Below, piece after piece: positions 17,727 through 26,258 of a DNA stretch of 64,000 nt. The notes under the pieces are model-generated. The model was not told the origin of the DNA. It did not search any database and saw only the letters and a list, made by a program, of their open reading frames with translations. A program made the translations under genes and the position numbers. Source of the stretch: Runella sp. (lineage in GTDB: Bacteria > Bacteroidota > Bacteroidia > Cytophagales > Spirosomataceae); the NCBI RefSeq assembly GCF_027484545.1, contig NZ_JAIXST010000169.1, positions 1 to 64,000 of the forward strand, read 5' to 3'. Every line of letters starts with the position of its first letter. Position 1 is the first letter of the stretch.

Positions 17727-17810
17727 CGTAAAAATACCCGAACCTTCCGGTCAAGTTGCAGTTCGGGCAGTGATTTGTCTATTGTCTAAACAAAACCTTT
17801 AGTTAAACCT

Positions 17811-20800
17811 ATGCAAAATTCTACAAATGTCAAACACGTTTTGACAAAAATCATGAAAGTATCTTTTACGCAGCTCATCTTGGTATTTTTAATGGTGGGA
17901 AATTCGCTGGCGCACAAAACCCACGGGCAGGATTTTTTGGAACGGAATGTCTCGCTCAAATTACAAGATAAAGTAATACACGAAGTTTTAGCGCAACTCG
18001 AAAAAACGGCCGAGGTGAAGTTTATTTACAGCCCCAAACTCATTCAAGCTGACCGAAAAGTAACGCTTGTAGCCCAAAATGAAAGGTTATCAGAAGTACT
18101 CAATCGGTTTTTTAATCCATTGAAAATCAGTTACAAAACTTTCAAAAATCAAATTGTGCTGAGTACCACTACCGACACGCCTGATGCTTCCCCAAAGCCC
18201 GAGCCGACGGTGGTAGTCGCGCCCGTCGAAGGCAAAGTAAAAGATAAAAGCGGAGCCTCAATGCCTGGCGTAAGTGTACAGGTAAAAGGCACAACCCGTG
18301 GGACAATTTCTGACCCCGAAGGCAATTTTAAACTCAATGCCGATACAGGCGAAATCCTCGTTTTTTCGTTTGTGGGCTACCAAGCCAAAGAAGTACGCAT
18401 CGAAAACCTAAGTCAAGCGCTTAATATCACACTTAGCGAAAGCGCTTCGGCTTTGAATGAAGTAGTGGTAATAGGCTCGCGTGGCGTACCTCGCACCGAC
18501 GTAGAACGACCTGTTCCTGTGGATGTTATCAGTGCCAAAGAACTCCAAGGTACTGGCCAAGTAGAATTGGCACAAATGGTACAATTTAATTCACCCTCGT
18601 TCAATTCGGCCAAAACGGGTATCAATGGCGTAGCCAATTATGCCGATCCAGCTACTCTACGTGGGCTATCGCCCGACCAAATGTTGGTGTTGGTAGATGG
18701 CAAACGTCGCCACCAATTTTCGGGTTTGAACCTGAACGTGACAGTAGGTTTAGGAACAGTTGTCACTGACATGAATTCGATTCCGTCGCTTGCCATGGAG
18801 CGTATTGAGGTCTTGCGCGACGGGGCTGCCGCTCAGTATGGCTCAGATGCGATCGCAGGAATCGTCAATTTGGCTTTAAACAAAAGCGTAGGCAAAGGCA
18901 CTTTCAAAACCCAGTATGGCGTAACTAAAATGGGTGACGGTGCTACGTATTTAGGAGCTTTCAATTACGGGTTTAAGTTGGGAAAAGAAAAAAGCTACCT
19001 CAATTTGTCGTTGCAGTACCAGCACGCCGATGCCACCGACCGCTCCGATTTTTATAATCCTCGTCCCGTAACTGGCGGTACTTACACAGGTATTTATTCC
19101 AATACCCAAGCCACCGACGAGGCCACCCGTGAAGCCCGAAAAGTGTGGCCTGCGTATGGAGCCTTCAAAGTAGGGCAGTACGGAAGCAACCAAACTTCGG
19201 CTTATCAGGGCTTTTACAACTTGGGCTATCCTTTGGCGAAGGGTTGGAACCTGTACAGTTTCGGTGGCGTATCGTTGAAAGACGTCAAAGCACTGGGCTT
19301 TTTTCGCGTAGCCACAGCTACTAACGCCAACTCAACACCCGAAATTTTCTCTGATGGATACACACCTCAATTGCCCGGAAAAACCCGCGACATCTCGACC
19401 GTAGTAGGATTGAGTCGCAAACTCAACGATGGTTGGAACTTAGATTTTAGCACAGGCTATGGTTACAACAATCTTGATTTGTGGGCTAAAAACACCACCA
19501 ATCCTTCGATGGGAACGGCTTCACCCACTGACTTTTACGTAGGGCGTAGCGCATTTGGGCAAAGTACCACCGAAGCCAATATTAACCGCAATTTTAGGGG
19601 AGTAGCAGGTACGAAGTCGTTGAACGTGGCTTTGGGAGTACAATTCCGAATGGATCAATTCATTTTGGAAAAAGGCAGCCCCGAATCCTACCAAGTAGGG
19701 CCGCTGGCAACAACAAAAAGCAAAGCCCCCGGCTCAAGCGGTCGCTCTGGGATTGCACCCGAAGACGAAACCAATGCCAAGCGCACAAACTTGGGCATTT
19801 ATGCCGACGTAGAAAGCGACATTACCGACCGTTTTTTGGTTGCAGCGGCGCTTCGCTACGAAAATTACAGTGATTTCGGAGGAAATGTTTCGGGAAAATT
19901 GGCTGCTCGTTTAAAACTGACCGAGAGCTTTTCACTTCGTGGTTCTATCAATAAAGGCTTTCGGGCGCCTTCTTTGGCGCAAACTTTTAATAGTGTCACG
20001 ACTTCAACGGTACAAGCAGGGGCGATTATCCAGACCAAGCAATTACCTAACAACGACCCGCGTTTGGAAAAAATCGGCATTGAAAAACCAACCGCTGAGA
20101 CTTCTTGGAACTACAATTTGGGCGTAACGGCCAAAGCTGGCGACCAGTTTTTGTTTACTTTGGATGCCTATCAAATTGACATCAAAGATCGTATTATTTT
20201 GGCCGAACGCATGATTGTGAGCCAAATTGAGGCATTGAAGCCATTATTTCCTGGTATAAGCGAGGTTCGATTTTTTACCAACCATGTCAATACGACCACC
20301 AAAGGTATAGACTTTGTAAGTACATTTAAGCATAGTTTTAACCGTAACAATCGCCTCAACGTAAGCTTGGCGTTAACGGTAAATCAAACCAAAATCACGG
20401 GTCAACGCGCAACACCAGATTTATTGCAAGCGGGAACAGCCAATAAGATTTTGGTAATTGATACGGTTAGTATTAGTTTGATAGAAACGGCCCAGCCACG
20501 TCAAAAAGCGCATTTGAATATTAGTTATCAAATGGGTAAGTTTAATTTCAATTGGCGTACCTCGTATTTCGGAGCAGTAACGGCTTGGGAAAAACCAACG
20601 GGGAAACCGCACATCACCCTGACTTTTGGCGCAAAAACCCTGCACGATATAGCAATTACCTTTGCTCCTTCACCTAAATTGAACTTTAGCTTGGGTAGCA
20701 ACAACTTCACCAATGTGTATCCTGATCGAGTCGCGCTCAACTTTGCAGGTTATACCAACGGGCAAATACCGTATTCACGAAACGTGAATCAGTTTGGATT

Positions 20801-20843
20801 TAATGGGGCGTTCTATTATCTGAACGCAACGGTGAATTTTTAA
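17811..20843 (+). CDS. TonB-dependent receptor with N-terminal STN signalling domain
   Basis: A 1010-residue outer-membrane receptor. After the signal region (about 1-40) come an STN domain (about 47-118, which contacts FecR), a carboxypeptidase-like regulatory domain (about 140-220, with VKGTTRGTISDPEGNFKL), a plug (about 225-355, with QMLVLVDGKRR and RIEVLRDGAAAQYGSDAIAG) and a 22-strand-type barrel ending in an aromatic residue. The plug and barrel resemble siderophore or vitamin receptors more than SusC, and no SusD follows. It is the signal-input partner of the damaged FecI/FecR pair upstream. No frame lesion was seen here. The ligand is unknown. Confidence 0.9.
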   Translation: MQNSTNVKHVLTKIMKVSFTQLILVFLMVGNSLAHKTHGQDFLERNVSLKLQDKVIHEVLAQLEKTAEVKFIYSPKLIQADRKVTLVAQNERLSEVLNRFFNPLKISYKTFKNQIVLSTTTDTPDASPKPEPTVVVAPVEGKVKDKSGASMPGVSVQVKGTTRGTISDPEGNFKLNADTGEILVFSFVGYQAKEVRIENLSQALNITLSESASALNEVVVIGSRGVPRTDVERPVPVDVISAKELQGTGQVELAQMVQFNSPSFNSAKTGINGVANYADPATLRGLSPDQMLVLVDGKRRHQFSGLNLNVTVGLGTVVTDMNSIPSLAMERIEVLRDGAAAQYGSDAIAGIVNLALNKSVGKGTFKTQYGVTKMGDGATYLGAFNYGFKLGKEKSYLNLSLQYQHADATDRSDFYNPRPVTGGTYTGIYSNTQATDEATREARKVWPAYGAFKVGQYGSNQTSAYQGFYNLGYPLAKGWNLYSFGGVSLKDVKALGFFRVATATNANSTPEIFSDGYTPQLPGKTRDISTVVGLSRKLNDGWNLDFSTGYGYNNLDLWAKNTTNPSMGTASPTDFYVGRSAFGQSTTEANINRNFRGVAGTKSLNVALGVQFRMDQFILEKGSPESYQVGPLATTKSKAPGSSGRSGIAPEDETNAKRTNLGIYADVESDITDRFLVAAALRYENYSDFGGNVSGKLAARLKLTESFSLRGSINKGFRAPSLAQTFNSVTTSTVQAGAIIQTKQLPNNDPRLEKIGIEKPTAETSWNYNLGVTAKAGDQFLFTLDAYQIDIKDRIILAERMIVSQIEALKPLFPGISEVRFFTNHVNTTTKGIDFVSTFKHSFNRNNRLNVSLALTVNQTKITGQRATPDLLQAGTANKILVIDTVSISLIETAQPRQKAHLNISYQMGKFNFNWRTSYFGAVTAWEKPTGKPHITLTFGAKTLHDIAITFAPSPKLNFSLGSNNFTNVYPDRVALNFAGYTNGQIPYSRNVNQFGFNGAFYYLNATVNF

Positions 20844-20856
20844 AACTTACCCTTAA

Positions 20857-20897
20857 CTTTCGGGAAGTTGATACTACTTGTATCAACTTCCCGAAAG
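20857..20897. repeat. Perfect 18-bp stem hairpin just before the AEC transporter start
   Basis: CTTTCGGGAAGTTGATAC (20857-20874) pairs base for base with GTATCAACTTCCCGAAAG (20880-20897) around TACTT. It lies 14 bp after the TonB-receptor stop and 11 bp before the next ATG. No T-run follows, so it could stop RNA polymerase poorly at best; it could also protect the transcript end or limit translation of the next gene. Confidence 0.7.
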
Positions 20898-20908
20898 CCA
20901 AATCATCT

Positions 20909-21820
20909 ATGATCAACATCGTTTTTTTGCTCTTTTGCCTTACCCTTGGAATAGTTCTCAAAAAGGTTCCTGCATTGAGCAAAGACGCACATTTAGTCAT
21001 TAACAACCTCCTTTTGTACGTTTGTTTGCCTGCGGCTACGTTGCTTTATACTTCGTCAACGCAGTTTAGTAAAGCCTATGCGTTACCAATATTAATGCCG
21101 TGGATTTCGTTCGGGGGGGCATTTCTGTTTTTTCAATTCTTGAAGAGATTTGTCAAATTTCATCCTCATAGTGAAGCTGTATTAATTCTGACATCGGGGA
21201 TTCCAAGTGTATCGTTTGTGGGTTTTCCCATATTTGAGTTATTGTACGGTGAAGAAGGAATGCAAATTGGTGTTTTGATGAGTCAGGCAGGATCATTTTT
21301 GGTATGCAGTACGCTGGGGATTATTACGGCGTCATATTATGCCAATGCGCAGACCAAAAAATGGGCGTTTTTGCTTGATGTTCTTCGATTTCCTACGTTT
21401 ATTGCCTTTTGTGTGGCTTTGGTTATCAATTTGTCGGGTTGGATTTTGCCGATAATGGCAACCGATTTATTGAGAAAACTGGCCGCTCCTTTTAGCTTCT
21501 TAGCGTTGATTTCGATTGGGATGCAGATAGATTTTCGAGACAAAAATATTAATTGGCGGGCCCTCGGTTGGGGATTGGGTTATAGACTGATTCTTGCCCC
21601 CGCTTTGGTATTTGTACTTTTCATGTTAGTTTTGAAACAAAGAGGAGTAGTAGCCGAAATGTGCGTGTTAGGGGCTGCGTTAGGACCCATGAACACCATT
21701 GCAATTATTGCGTCCAATTATCGCTTAAACCCAACCTTGGCCGCGCAAATGGTCGGAATTGGCATTCCGTTATCGCTTGTTGTTGTGGCTTTTCTAAACT
21801 TTATTATTCACCTGTTCTAA
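20909..21820 (+). CDS. AEC family transporter (auxin efflux carrier-like permease)
   Basis: A 303-residue membrane protein with about ten hydrophobic segments in two halves and glycine/proline breaks (GIPSVSFVGFPIFELLYGEEG about 97-116; LGAALGPMNTIAIIAS about 261-276), the pattern of the AEC family. Members move small organic acids such as malate or malonate, or auxin-like compounds. It ends directly against the DctA-type symporter gene (stop then ATG, no gap), supporting a shared role in organic-acid transport. A strong hairpin stands in front of its start. Confidence 0.83.
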   Translation: MINIVFLLFCLTLGIVLKKVPALSKDAHLVINNLLLYVCLPAATLLYTSSTQFSKAYALPILMPWISFGGAFLFFQFLKRFVKFHPHSEAVLILTSGIPSVSFVGFPIFELLYGEEGMQIGVLMSQAGSFLVCSTLGIITASYYANAQTKKWAFLLDVLRFPTFIAFCVALVINLSGWILPIMATDLLRKLAAPFSFLALISIGMQIDFRDKNINWRALGWGLGYRLILAPALVFVLFMLVLKQRGVVAEMCVLGAALGPMNTIAIIASNYRLNPTLAAQMVGIGIPLSLVVVAFLNFIIHLF

Positions 21821-23128
21821 ATGAAAAAACTCTTTACTAACCTCACCTTCTGGGTATTAACGGCCATTACGTTAGGCGTTTTATTAGGTCATTTTCGTCC
21901 CGATTTGGCTTTGATGAAAATCTTAGAAGAACCCATCAAAGGGCGATTTTTAGGTCAAGAATTGGAAATTGGCGCCACTTTCAGCGAAATGCTCGGTAAA
22001 ACCTTTATCAGCGTCGTTAAACTCTTTATCAATCCCATTATTTTCTTGACCATTACTCTCGGCATTATTTCGATGGGGGATTTGAAAAAAGTGGGAAAAG
22101 TAGGAGCAAAAGCACTTTTGTATTTTGAAGTAGTTACTACTGTTGCTTTGATTGTCGGCATTATTGTGGCCAATATTATCCGCCCAGGCGATGGCGTAAC
22201 CACCGATAACATCAAAGGCGGTGATATTTCCAAGTACACTAAAACAGCCGAAACCTTTAGCTGGTGGAAGTTTTTTATGGACAATTCTACCCTACAAGTG
22301 TTAGTGGTAGCGATTGTATTAGGGGTAGTTTTGAGCAATTATTCAGGTCGCCAAAAGGTAATTGATTTTCTCAGTCCGATTTCAAAAGCGATCTTCAAAT
22401 CCCTGCACCGCGTCATGTTGCTGGCACCTATTGGGGCTTTTGGAGGAATGGCTTTTACCATTGGAAAGTACGGAATTAAAACTTTAGTACCGCTCGCCAA
22501 GTTGATGGCAACAGTATATGTCACTATGGGTATTTTTGTATGTGTAGTGCTTTGGTATATTTTGCGTACGGTCAAAGTGGATTTGTTTAAATTCCTGAAA
22601 TACATCCGTGAAGAGTTGTTGATTGTATTAGGAACGTCCTCGTCGGAAGCCGCTTTGCCTTCTTTAATGGAAAAACTGGAGAAAATGGGTTGCTCCAAAT
22701 CGGTAGTGGGGTTGGTTGTTCCTGCGGGTTATTCGTTTAATTTGGACGGTACTACCATTTACCTTTCTATGGCAGTGATTTTTTTGGCGCAGGTATTTAA
22801 TGTGCATCTAGACATCAGCCAAATGTTGACCATTATCGGCATTTTGATGGTAACTTCCAAGGGAGCGGCGGGTGTGACAGGCAGCGGATTTATTGTACTG
22901 GCTTCTACCTTGACAGCACTCAAAGTCATCCCTGTGGAAGGGTTGGCTCTGCTGTTAGGCGTTGACCGCTTTATGTCGGAAGCGCGTGCCATCACTAATT
23001 TTATTGGAAATGCCGTGGCGACGGTTTGGTTGGCCAATCATGAAAAAGAGTTTGACCGCAACAAAATGAATTATGCTTTTGGGCACGTTGCAAAGTTTGA
23101 AAATATAGAAACTGATAATTTGAATTAA
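21821..23128 (+). CDS. Dicarboxylate/amino acid:cation symporter (DAACS family, DctA/GltP-like)
   Basis: A 435-residue inner-membrane symporter. The family motifs are complete: a serine-rich re-entrant loop (LGTSSSEAALPS, about residue 270), GYSFNLDGTTIYL (about 305) and SKGAAGVTGSGFIVLAS (about 347). These bind the carboxylate substrate and sodium or protons. C4-dicarboxylates or glutamate are the usual substrates; sequence does not separate them. Translation probably continues from the AEC gene. It converges with the elaA-like gene, overlapping it by 4 bp. Confidence 0.9.
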   Translation: MKKLFTNLTFWVLTAITLGVLLGHFRPDLALMKILEEPIKGRFLGQELEIGATFSEMLGKTFISVVKLFINPIIFLTITLGIISMGDLKKVGKVGAKALLYFEVVTTVALIVGIIVANIIRPGDGVTTDNIKGGDISKYTKTAETFSWWKFFMDNSTLQVLVVAIVLGVVLSNYSGRQKVIDFLSPISKAIFKSLHRVMLLAPIGAFGGMAFTIGKYGIKTLVPLAKLMATVYVTMGIFVCVVLWYILRTVKVDLFKFLKYIREELLIVLGTSSSEAALPSLMEKLEKMGCSKSVVGLVVPAGYSFNLDGTTIYLSMAVIFLAQVFNVHLDISQMLTIIGILMVTSKGAAGVTGSGFIVLASTLTALKVIPVEGLALLLGVDRFMSEARAITNFIGNAVATVWLANHEKEFDRNKMNYAFGHVAKFENIETDNLN

Positions 23129-23583
23129 ACTTCCCGTATCATAATCACGTGAGGAATGCCATCTTCGAGGTATTCTTCACGTGTTGATTGAAAACCAAAG
23201 GATTCATAAAACTTCAAAAGATACATTTGGGCACCGATTTTAATGGGTTGCTGGCTATAGAGTTTTTCACATTGTTTAATCGAATAGGCCATTAGTTTTT
23301 GACCTACCCCCTGTCCGCGTACTTTGTTTGAAGTAGCTACTCGCCCAATGGAAGTGTAACCTTCAAATGACAAGTTTACGTCAAAAAGGCGGGTATAAGC
23401 AACCAAATCTCCGTCTTCGTCGTACCCTAAACAATGCCATGCAATAAAGTCTTTGCCATCAGCATCGTGGAAAGGACAATTTTGCTCTACTATAAAAACA
23501 TCAATTCTCAAAGCCAGTACGGCGTAAAGTTGGCGAAGCGAAAGACTGTCAAAAGGAAGGCACTGAAATGTGATGTTACTCAT
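23125..23583 (-). CDS. ElaA-like GNAT family N-acetyltransferase
   Basis: A 152-residue cytoplasmic GNAT protein. It has the ElaA look: LYAVLALRIDVFIVEQNCPF near the N-terminus (about 18-37), the central strand IGRVATS and the acetyl-CoA loop VRGQGVGQKLM (about 89-99), then YESFGFQ near the end. The acceptor substrate of ElaA proteins is not known. Its start region lies opposite the upstream part of the TatD-like frame, so the two genes are divergent. Confidence 0.87.
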   Translation of the reverse strand: MSNITFQCLPFDSLSLRQLYAVLALRIDVFIVEQNCPFHDADGKDFIAWHCLGYDEDGDLVAYTRLFDVNLSFEGYTSIGRVATSNKVRGQGVGQKLMAYSIKQCEKLYSQQPIKIGAQMYLLKFYESFGFQSTREEYLEDGIPHVIMIREV

Positions 23584-23616
23584 TTTAGGTTAAGTTTGAT
23601 AACTTTGGCAAAGACT

Positions 23617-24312
23617 ATGTGTCCCCGTTCTAAAAGTTTGGCAAAGTTGGCACAATTTTTCAATTTTCATACACATACGATTTCGCAGAATCCCAAGGAG
23701 AAAAGTATCTATAACCTCCTGATTCAGGATGCCGACGAGTTTGAGAATTTACAAAATAACTGGATTTCGGTAGGTATTCATCCGTGGTATACTGATGCAG
23801 AAAATTGGAAGGAACAATTGCAGATTGTTGAAAAAACGGCTGTCAATGAATGTGTATTGGCCATTGGAGAATGTGGCCTTGACCGCCTGATTGAGCTTCC
23901 CTTGGACAAGCAATTGATGATTTTTGAAGCACAGGTAGCAGTAGCGGAGCGCTTTCAGAAACCGGTCATTATTCATTGCGTACGGGCTTTTAGCGAACTT
24001 TTACAGTGGAAAAAGCAAAAAAAACAGACCGTTCCACTCATTGTCCACGGCTTTAACAATAAACCCGAAATGGCCCGACAGTTAGTAGCTCACGGTTTTT
24101 ATTTTTCGTTGGGTACGGCGTTGCTCCAATCAAATTCAAATGCGGTGAAAGTGTTAAAAATGATTCCCGTTACACGATTGTTTTTAGAGACTGATGATAA
24201 AGATATGTCGATTGTAAAGGTGTACGAAGCGGCGGCACTTCATTTAGAAATGACGGTTTGTGCCTTAAAAAACCAAATTTGGACTAACTTTGCGACCGTA
24301 TTTAAGCGGTAA
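23617..24312 (+). CDS. TatD family metal-dependent hydrolase
   Basis: A 231-residue TatD-type hydrolase. Metal ligands are visible in order: FHTHT (HxH, about residue 15), GECGLDR (Glu, about 89), IHCVRAF (His, about 121), VHGF (about 142) and LETDD (Asp, about 190). TatD proteins act as DNases or D-aminoacyl-tRNA deacylases. The ATG at 23617 is chosen because it starts just before the metal motif and avoids lying antisense over the elaA-like gene, as a longer frame from 23434 would. The protein is slightly shorter than classical TatD (about 260). Confidence 0.84.
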   Translation: MCPRSKSLAKLAQFFNFHTHTISQNPKEKSIYNLLIQDADEFENLQNNWISVGIHPWYTDAENWKEQLQIVEKTAVNECVLAIGECGLDRLIELPLDKQLMIFEAQVAVAERFQKPVIIHCVRAFSELLQWKKQKKQTVPLIVHGFNNKPEMARQLVAHGFYFSLGTALLQSNSNAVKVLKMIPVTRLFLETDDKDMSIVKVYEAAALHLEMTVCALKNQIWTNFATVFKR

Positions 24313-24393
24313 CGAGTAAAATTCAACAGTAGCTGAAGATAGAATCGGTCTGCCCTTATACTGAACCCATTGTAAACTTTACCCTTATTAAAA

Positions 24394-25200
24394 ATGTCTG
24401 ATTTGTCCTGGCTTTCCCGGACGCGCCTAATGATAGGTGACGAAGGGTTAGATAAACTTCAAAATGCCCATGTGCTGGTGGTAGGTTTGGGTGGAGTTGG
24501 CTCTTTTGCTGCCGAATTTATTGCTCGTTCCGGTGTGGGTACCATGACCATCGTAGATGGAGATGTCGTAGACCCCAGTAATCGCAATCGTCAATTACCT
24601 GCCCTTGCCACTACCCATGGCCAATCCAAAGCTAATTTGATGGCTGAGCGCCTTTTGGCTATTAACCCTGAGTTGAAATTGCAGGTAATCAAAGAGTTCT
24701 TAACTCCGGAAAAAGTTCGTGCTATTCTCGGTGCTGCCAAATACGATTATGTCATGGATTGCATCGACAGTATCACTCCCAAACTGACTTTGCTGGTGAC
24801 CTCATTGGAATATAAATTTCCACTGATAAGCTCCATGGGTGCCGGTGGAAAATACGATCCAACCCAGTTGCGAGTAGCTGATTTGTTTGATACTTACGAG
24901 TGTCTGCTGGCACATTACGTACGCAAGCGACTAAAAAAATACGGCGTTGCTTCGGGGATAAAGGCTGTTTTTTCGACCGAAAAAGTACAGAAAGATTCAT
25001 TGATGTTAACGGATGGTAATAATTTTAAACGCTCCGCTTACGGGACTGTTTCTTACCTCCCGGCTACCTTTGGAAGTGTTTGCGCTTCCGTAGTAATTCG
25101 TGAATTATTAGGGCAAAAGGTAGAATTGCATAAAAACCCGCTGAAAGAAATAAAGAAAAAACAACAGCAAAAGAAGAATAAGAAGGTGCAAAACAAGTAA
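24394..25200 (+). CDS. tcdA: tRNA threonylcarbamoyladenosine dehydratase (TcdA/CsdL-like ThiF family)
   Basis: A 268-residue E1-like adenylating enzyme. The nucleotide-binding loop GLGGVGS (about residue 31-37) and the DGDVVDPSNRNRQ block (about 51-63) are the TcdA signatures. The C-terminal region carries YGTVSYLPATFG (about 212), typical of TcdA rather than MoeB or ThiF. It cyclises t6A37 in tRNA to ct6A in an ATP-dependent reaction. The C-terminus is unusually lysine- and glutamine-rich. A GntR regulator begins about 20 bp downstream. Confidence 0.9.
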   Translation: MSDLSWLSRTRLMIGDEGLDKLQNAHVLVVGLGGVGSFAAEFIARSGVGTMTIVDGDVVDPSNRNRQLPALATTHGQSKANLMAERLLAINPELKLQVIKEFLTPEKVRAILGAAKYDYVMDCIDSITPKLTLLVTSLEYKFPLISSMGAGGKYDPTQLRVADLFDTYECLLAHYVRKRLKKYGVASGIKAVFSTEKVQKDSLMLTDGNNFKRSAYGTVSYLPATFGSVCASVVIRELLGQKVELHKNPLKEIKKKQQQKKNKKVQNK

Positions 25201-25220
25201 ATTTGAGGAAAGTAAGCTGT

Positions 25221-26240
25221 ATGAGTTTTTTCCTAAATATAGACCACGACGCTAAAACGCCTAAATACAAGCAGATTGTAAAGTCGGTCATTGGCTCAAT
25301 AGAACGGGGAATGTTGAAGCAACACGATCAACTTCCGTCTATTAATGAGCTGAGTGAAGATTATTATTTAGCCCGTGATACCGTTGAAAAAGCCTACAAA
25401 GAGCTTAAAGCTCTGGGGATTATTGATTCAGTACGGGGTAAGGGCTTCTATATTCTAAATGAAAAACCTACGCAGATTCGGGTTTTGCTGGTGATGAATA
25501 AATTAAGTGCTTACAAGAAAGCGATTTATGAATCATTTGTAGCTACCCTTGGCGACCGCGCCACCGTTACACTACAGATTCACCACGGCAGTCTTCGCAT
25601 TTTTAGGGATATTATAAAAGAGAGTTTAGGGCATTTTCATTACTACGTCATTATGCCTCACTTTTATAATGATGTAATGGTTACTTCCATTACGACTACC
25701 TTACAGCAAATCCCCCCGAATGAATTGGTATTGTTAGACAAAGAAATCCCGGAACTTCCTGGAGCTCATTCGAGTGTTTATCAGGATTTTACTAATGATT
25801 TGTACGGGGCATTGGAATCCGGTCATGATTTGTTGGATAAATACCAAGAGTTAGTTTTGGTATTTCCGCGTGATGTCAAATATCCACCCGAAATTGTGCG
25901 TGGTTTTAGGAATTTTTGCGCACACTTCCATAAAAAAGGAAGAACCATCGAAAGTGCTTCCTCAGAAACTGACTTGAGAGGGCGTGCCTATGCCGTTTTG
26001 GAAGATTCAGATTTGGCAGAATTGGTTAAAAAGGCAAAACTGCAGGGATTGGAATTAGGTAAAGACGTAGGTGTCATGGCTTTCAATGACACTCCGCTTA
26101 AAGAAGTACTTGCTGATGGCATTACAGTGATTTCTACCGACCACGAACAAATGGGGAGCTCAGCGGCTACGCTGATTTTAGATGGAACCGTAGCCCAAAT
26201 TAAAAACCCTTTTGGATTGATTCGACGAGGCTCGTTATAA
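25221..26240 (+). CDS. GntR family regulator with LacI-type sugar-sensor domain
   Basis: A 339-residue transcription factor. Residues 1-75 form the winged helix-turn-helix (PKYKQIVKSVIGSIERG, LPSINELSEDY, ARDTVEKAYKELKALG, VRGKGFYI). From about 80 to the end is a periplasmic-binding-protein-like sensor (RVLLVMNKL; GVMAFNDTPLKEVL near 275), as in sugar-responsive GntR proteins of Bacteroidota. The ATG at 25221 is preferred over an in-frame TTG at 25203. Neither neighbour is an obvious target, so its regulon is unknown. Confidence 0.85.
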   Translation: MSFFLNIDHDAKTPKYKQIVKSVIGSIERGMLKQHDQLPSINELSEDYYLARDTVEKAYKELKALGIIDSVRGKGFYILNEKPTQIRVLLVMNKLSAYKKAIYESFVATLGDRATVTLQIHHGSLRIFRDIIKESLGHFHYYVIMPHFYNDVMVTSITTTLQQIPPNELVLLDKEIPELPGAHSSVYQDFTNDLYGALESGHDLLDKYQELVLVFPRDVKYPPEIVRGFRNFCAHFHKKGRTIESASSETDLRGRAYAVLEDSDLAELVKKAKLQGLELGKDVGVMAFNDTPLKEVLADGITVISTDHEQMGSSAATLILDGTVAQIKNPFGLIRRGSL

Positions 26241-26258
26241 AAATCGGCTCTTTTTTCT

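Noticed and set aside
23434..23616. Earlier start for the TatD-like gene
   Set aside because: It would lie antisense over the elaA-like gene; the ATG at 23617 begins just before the metal-binding motif.
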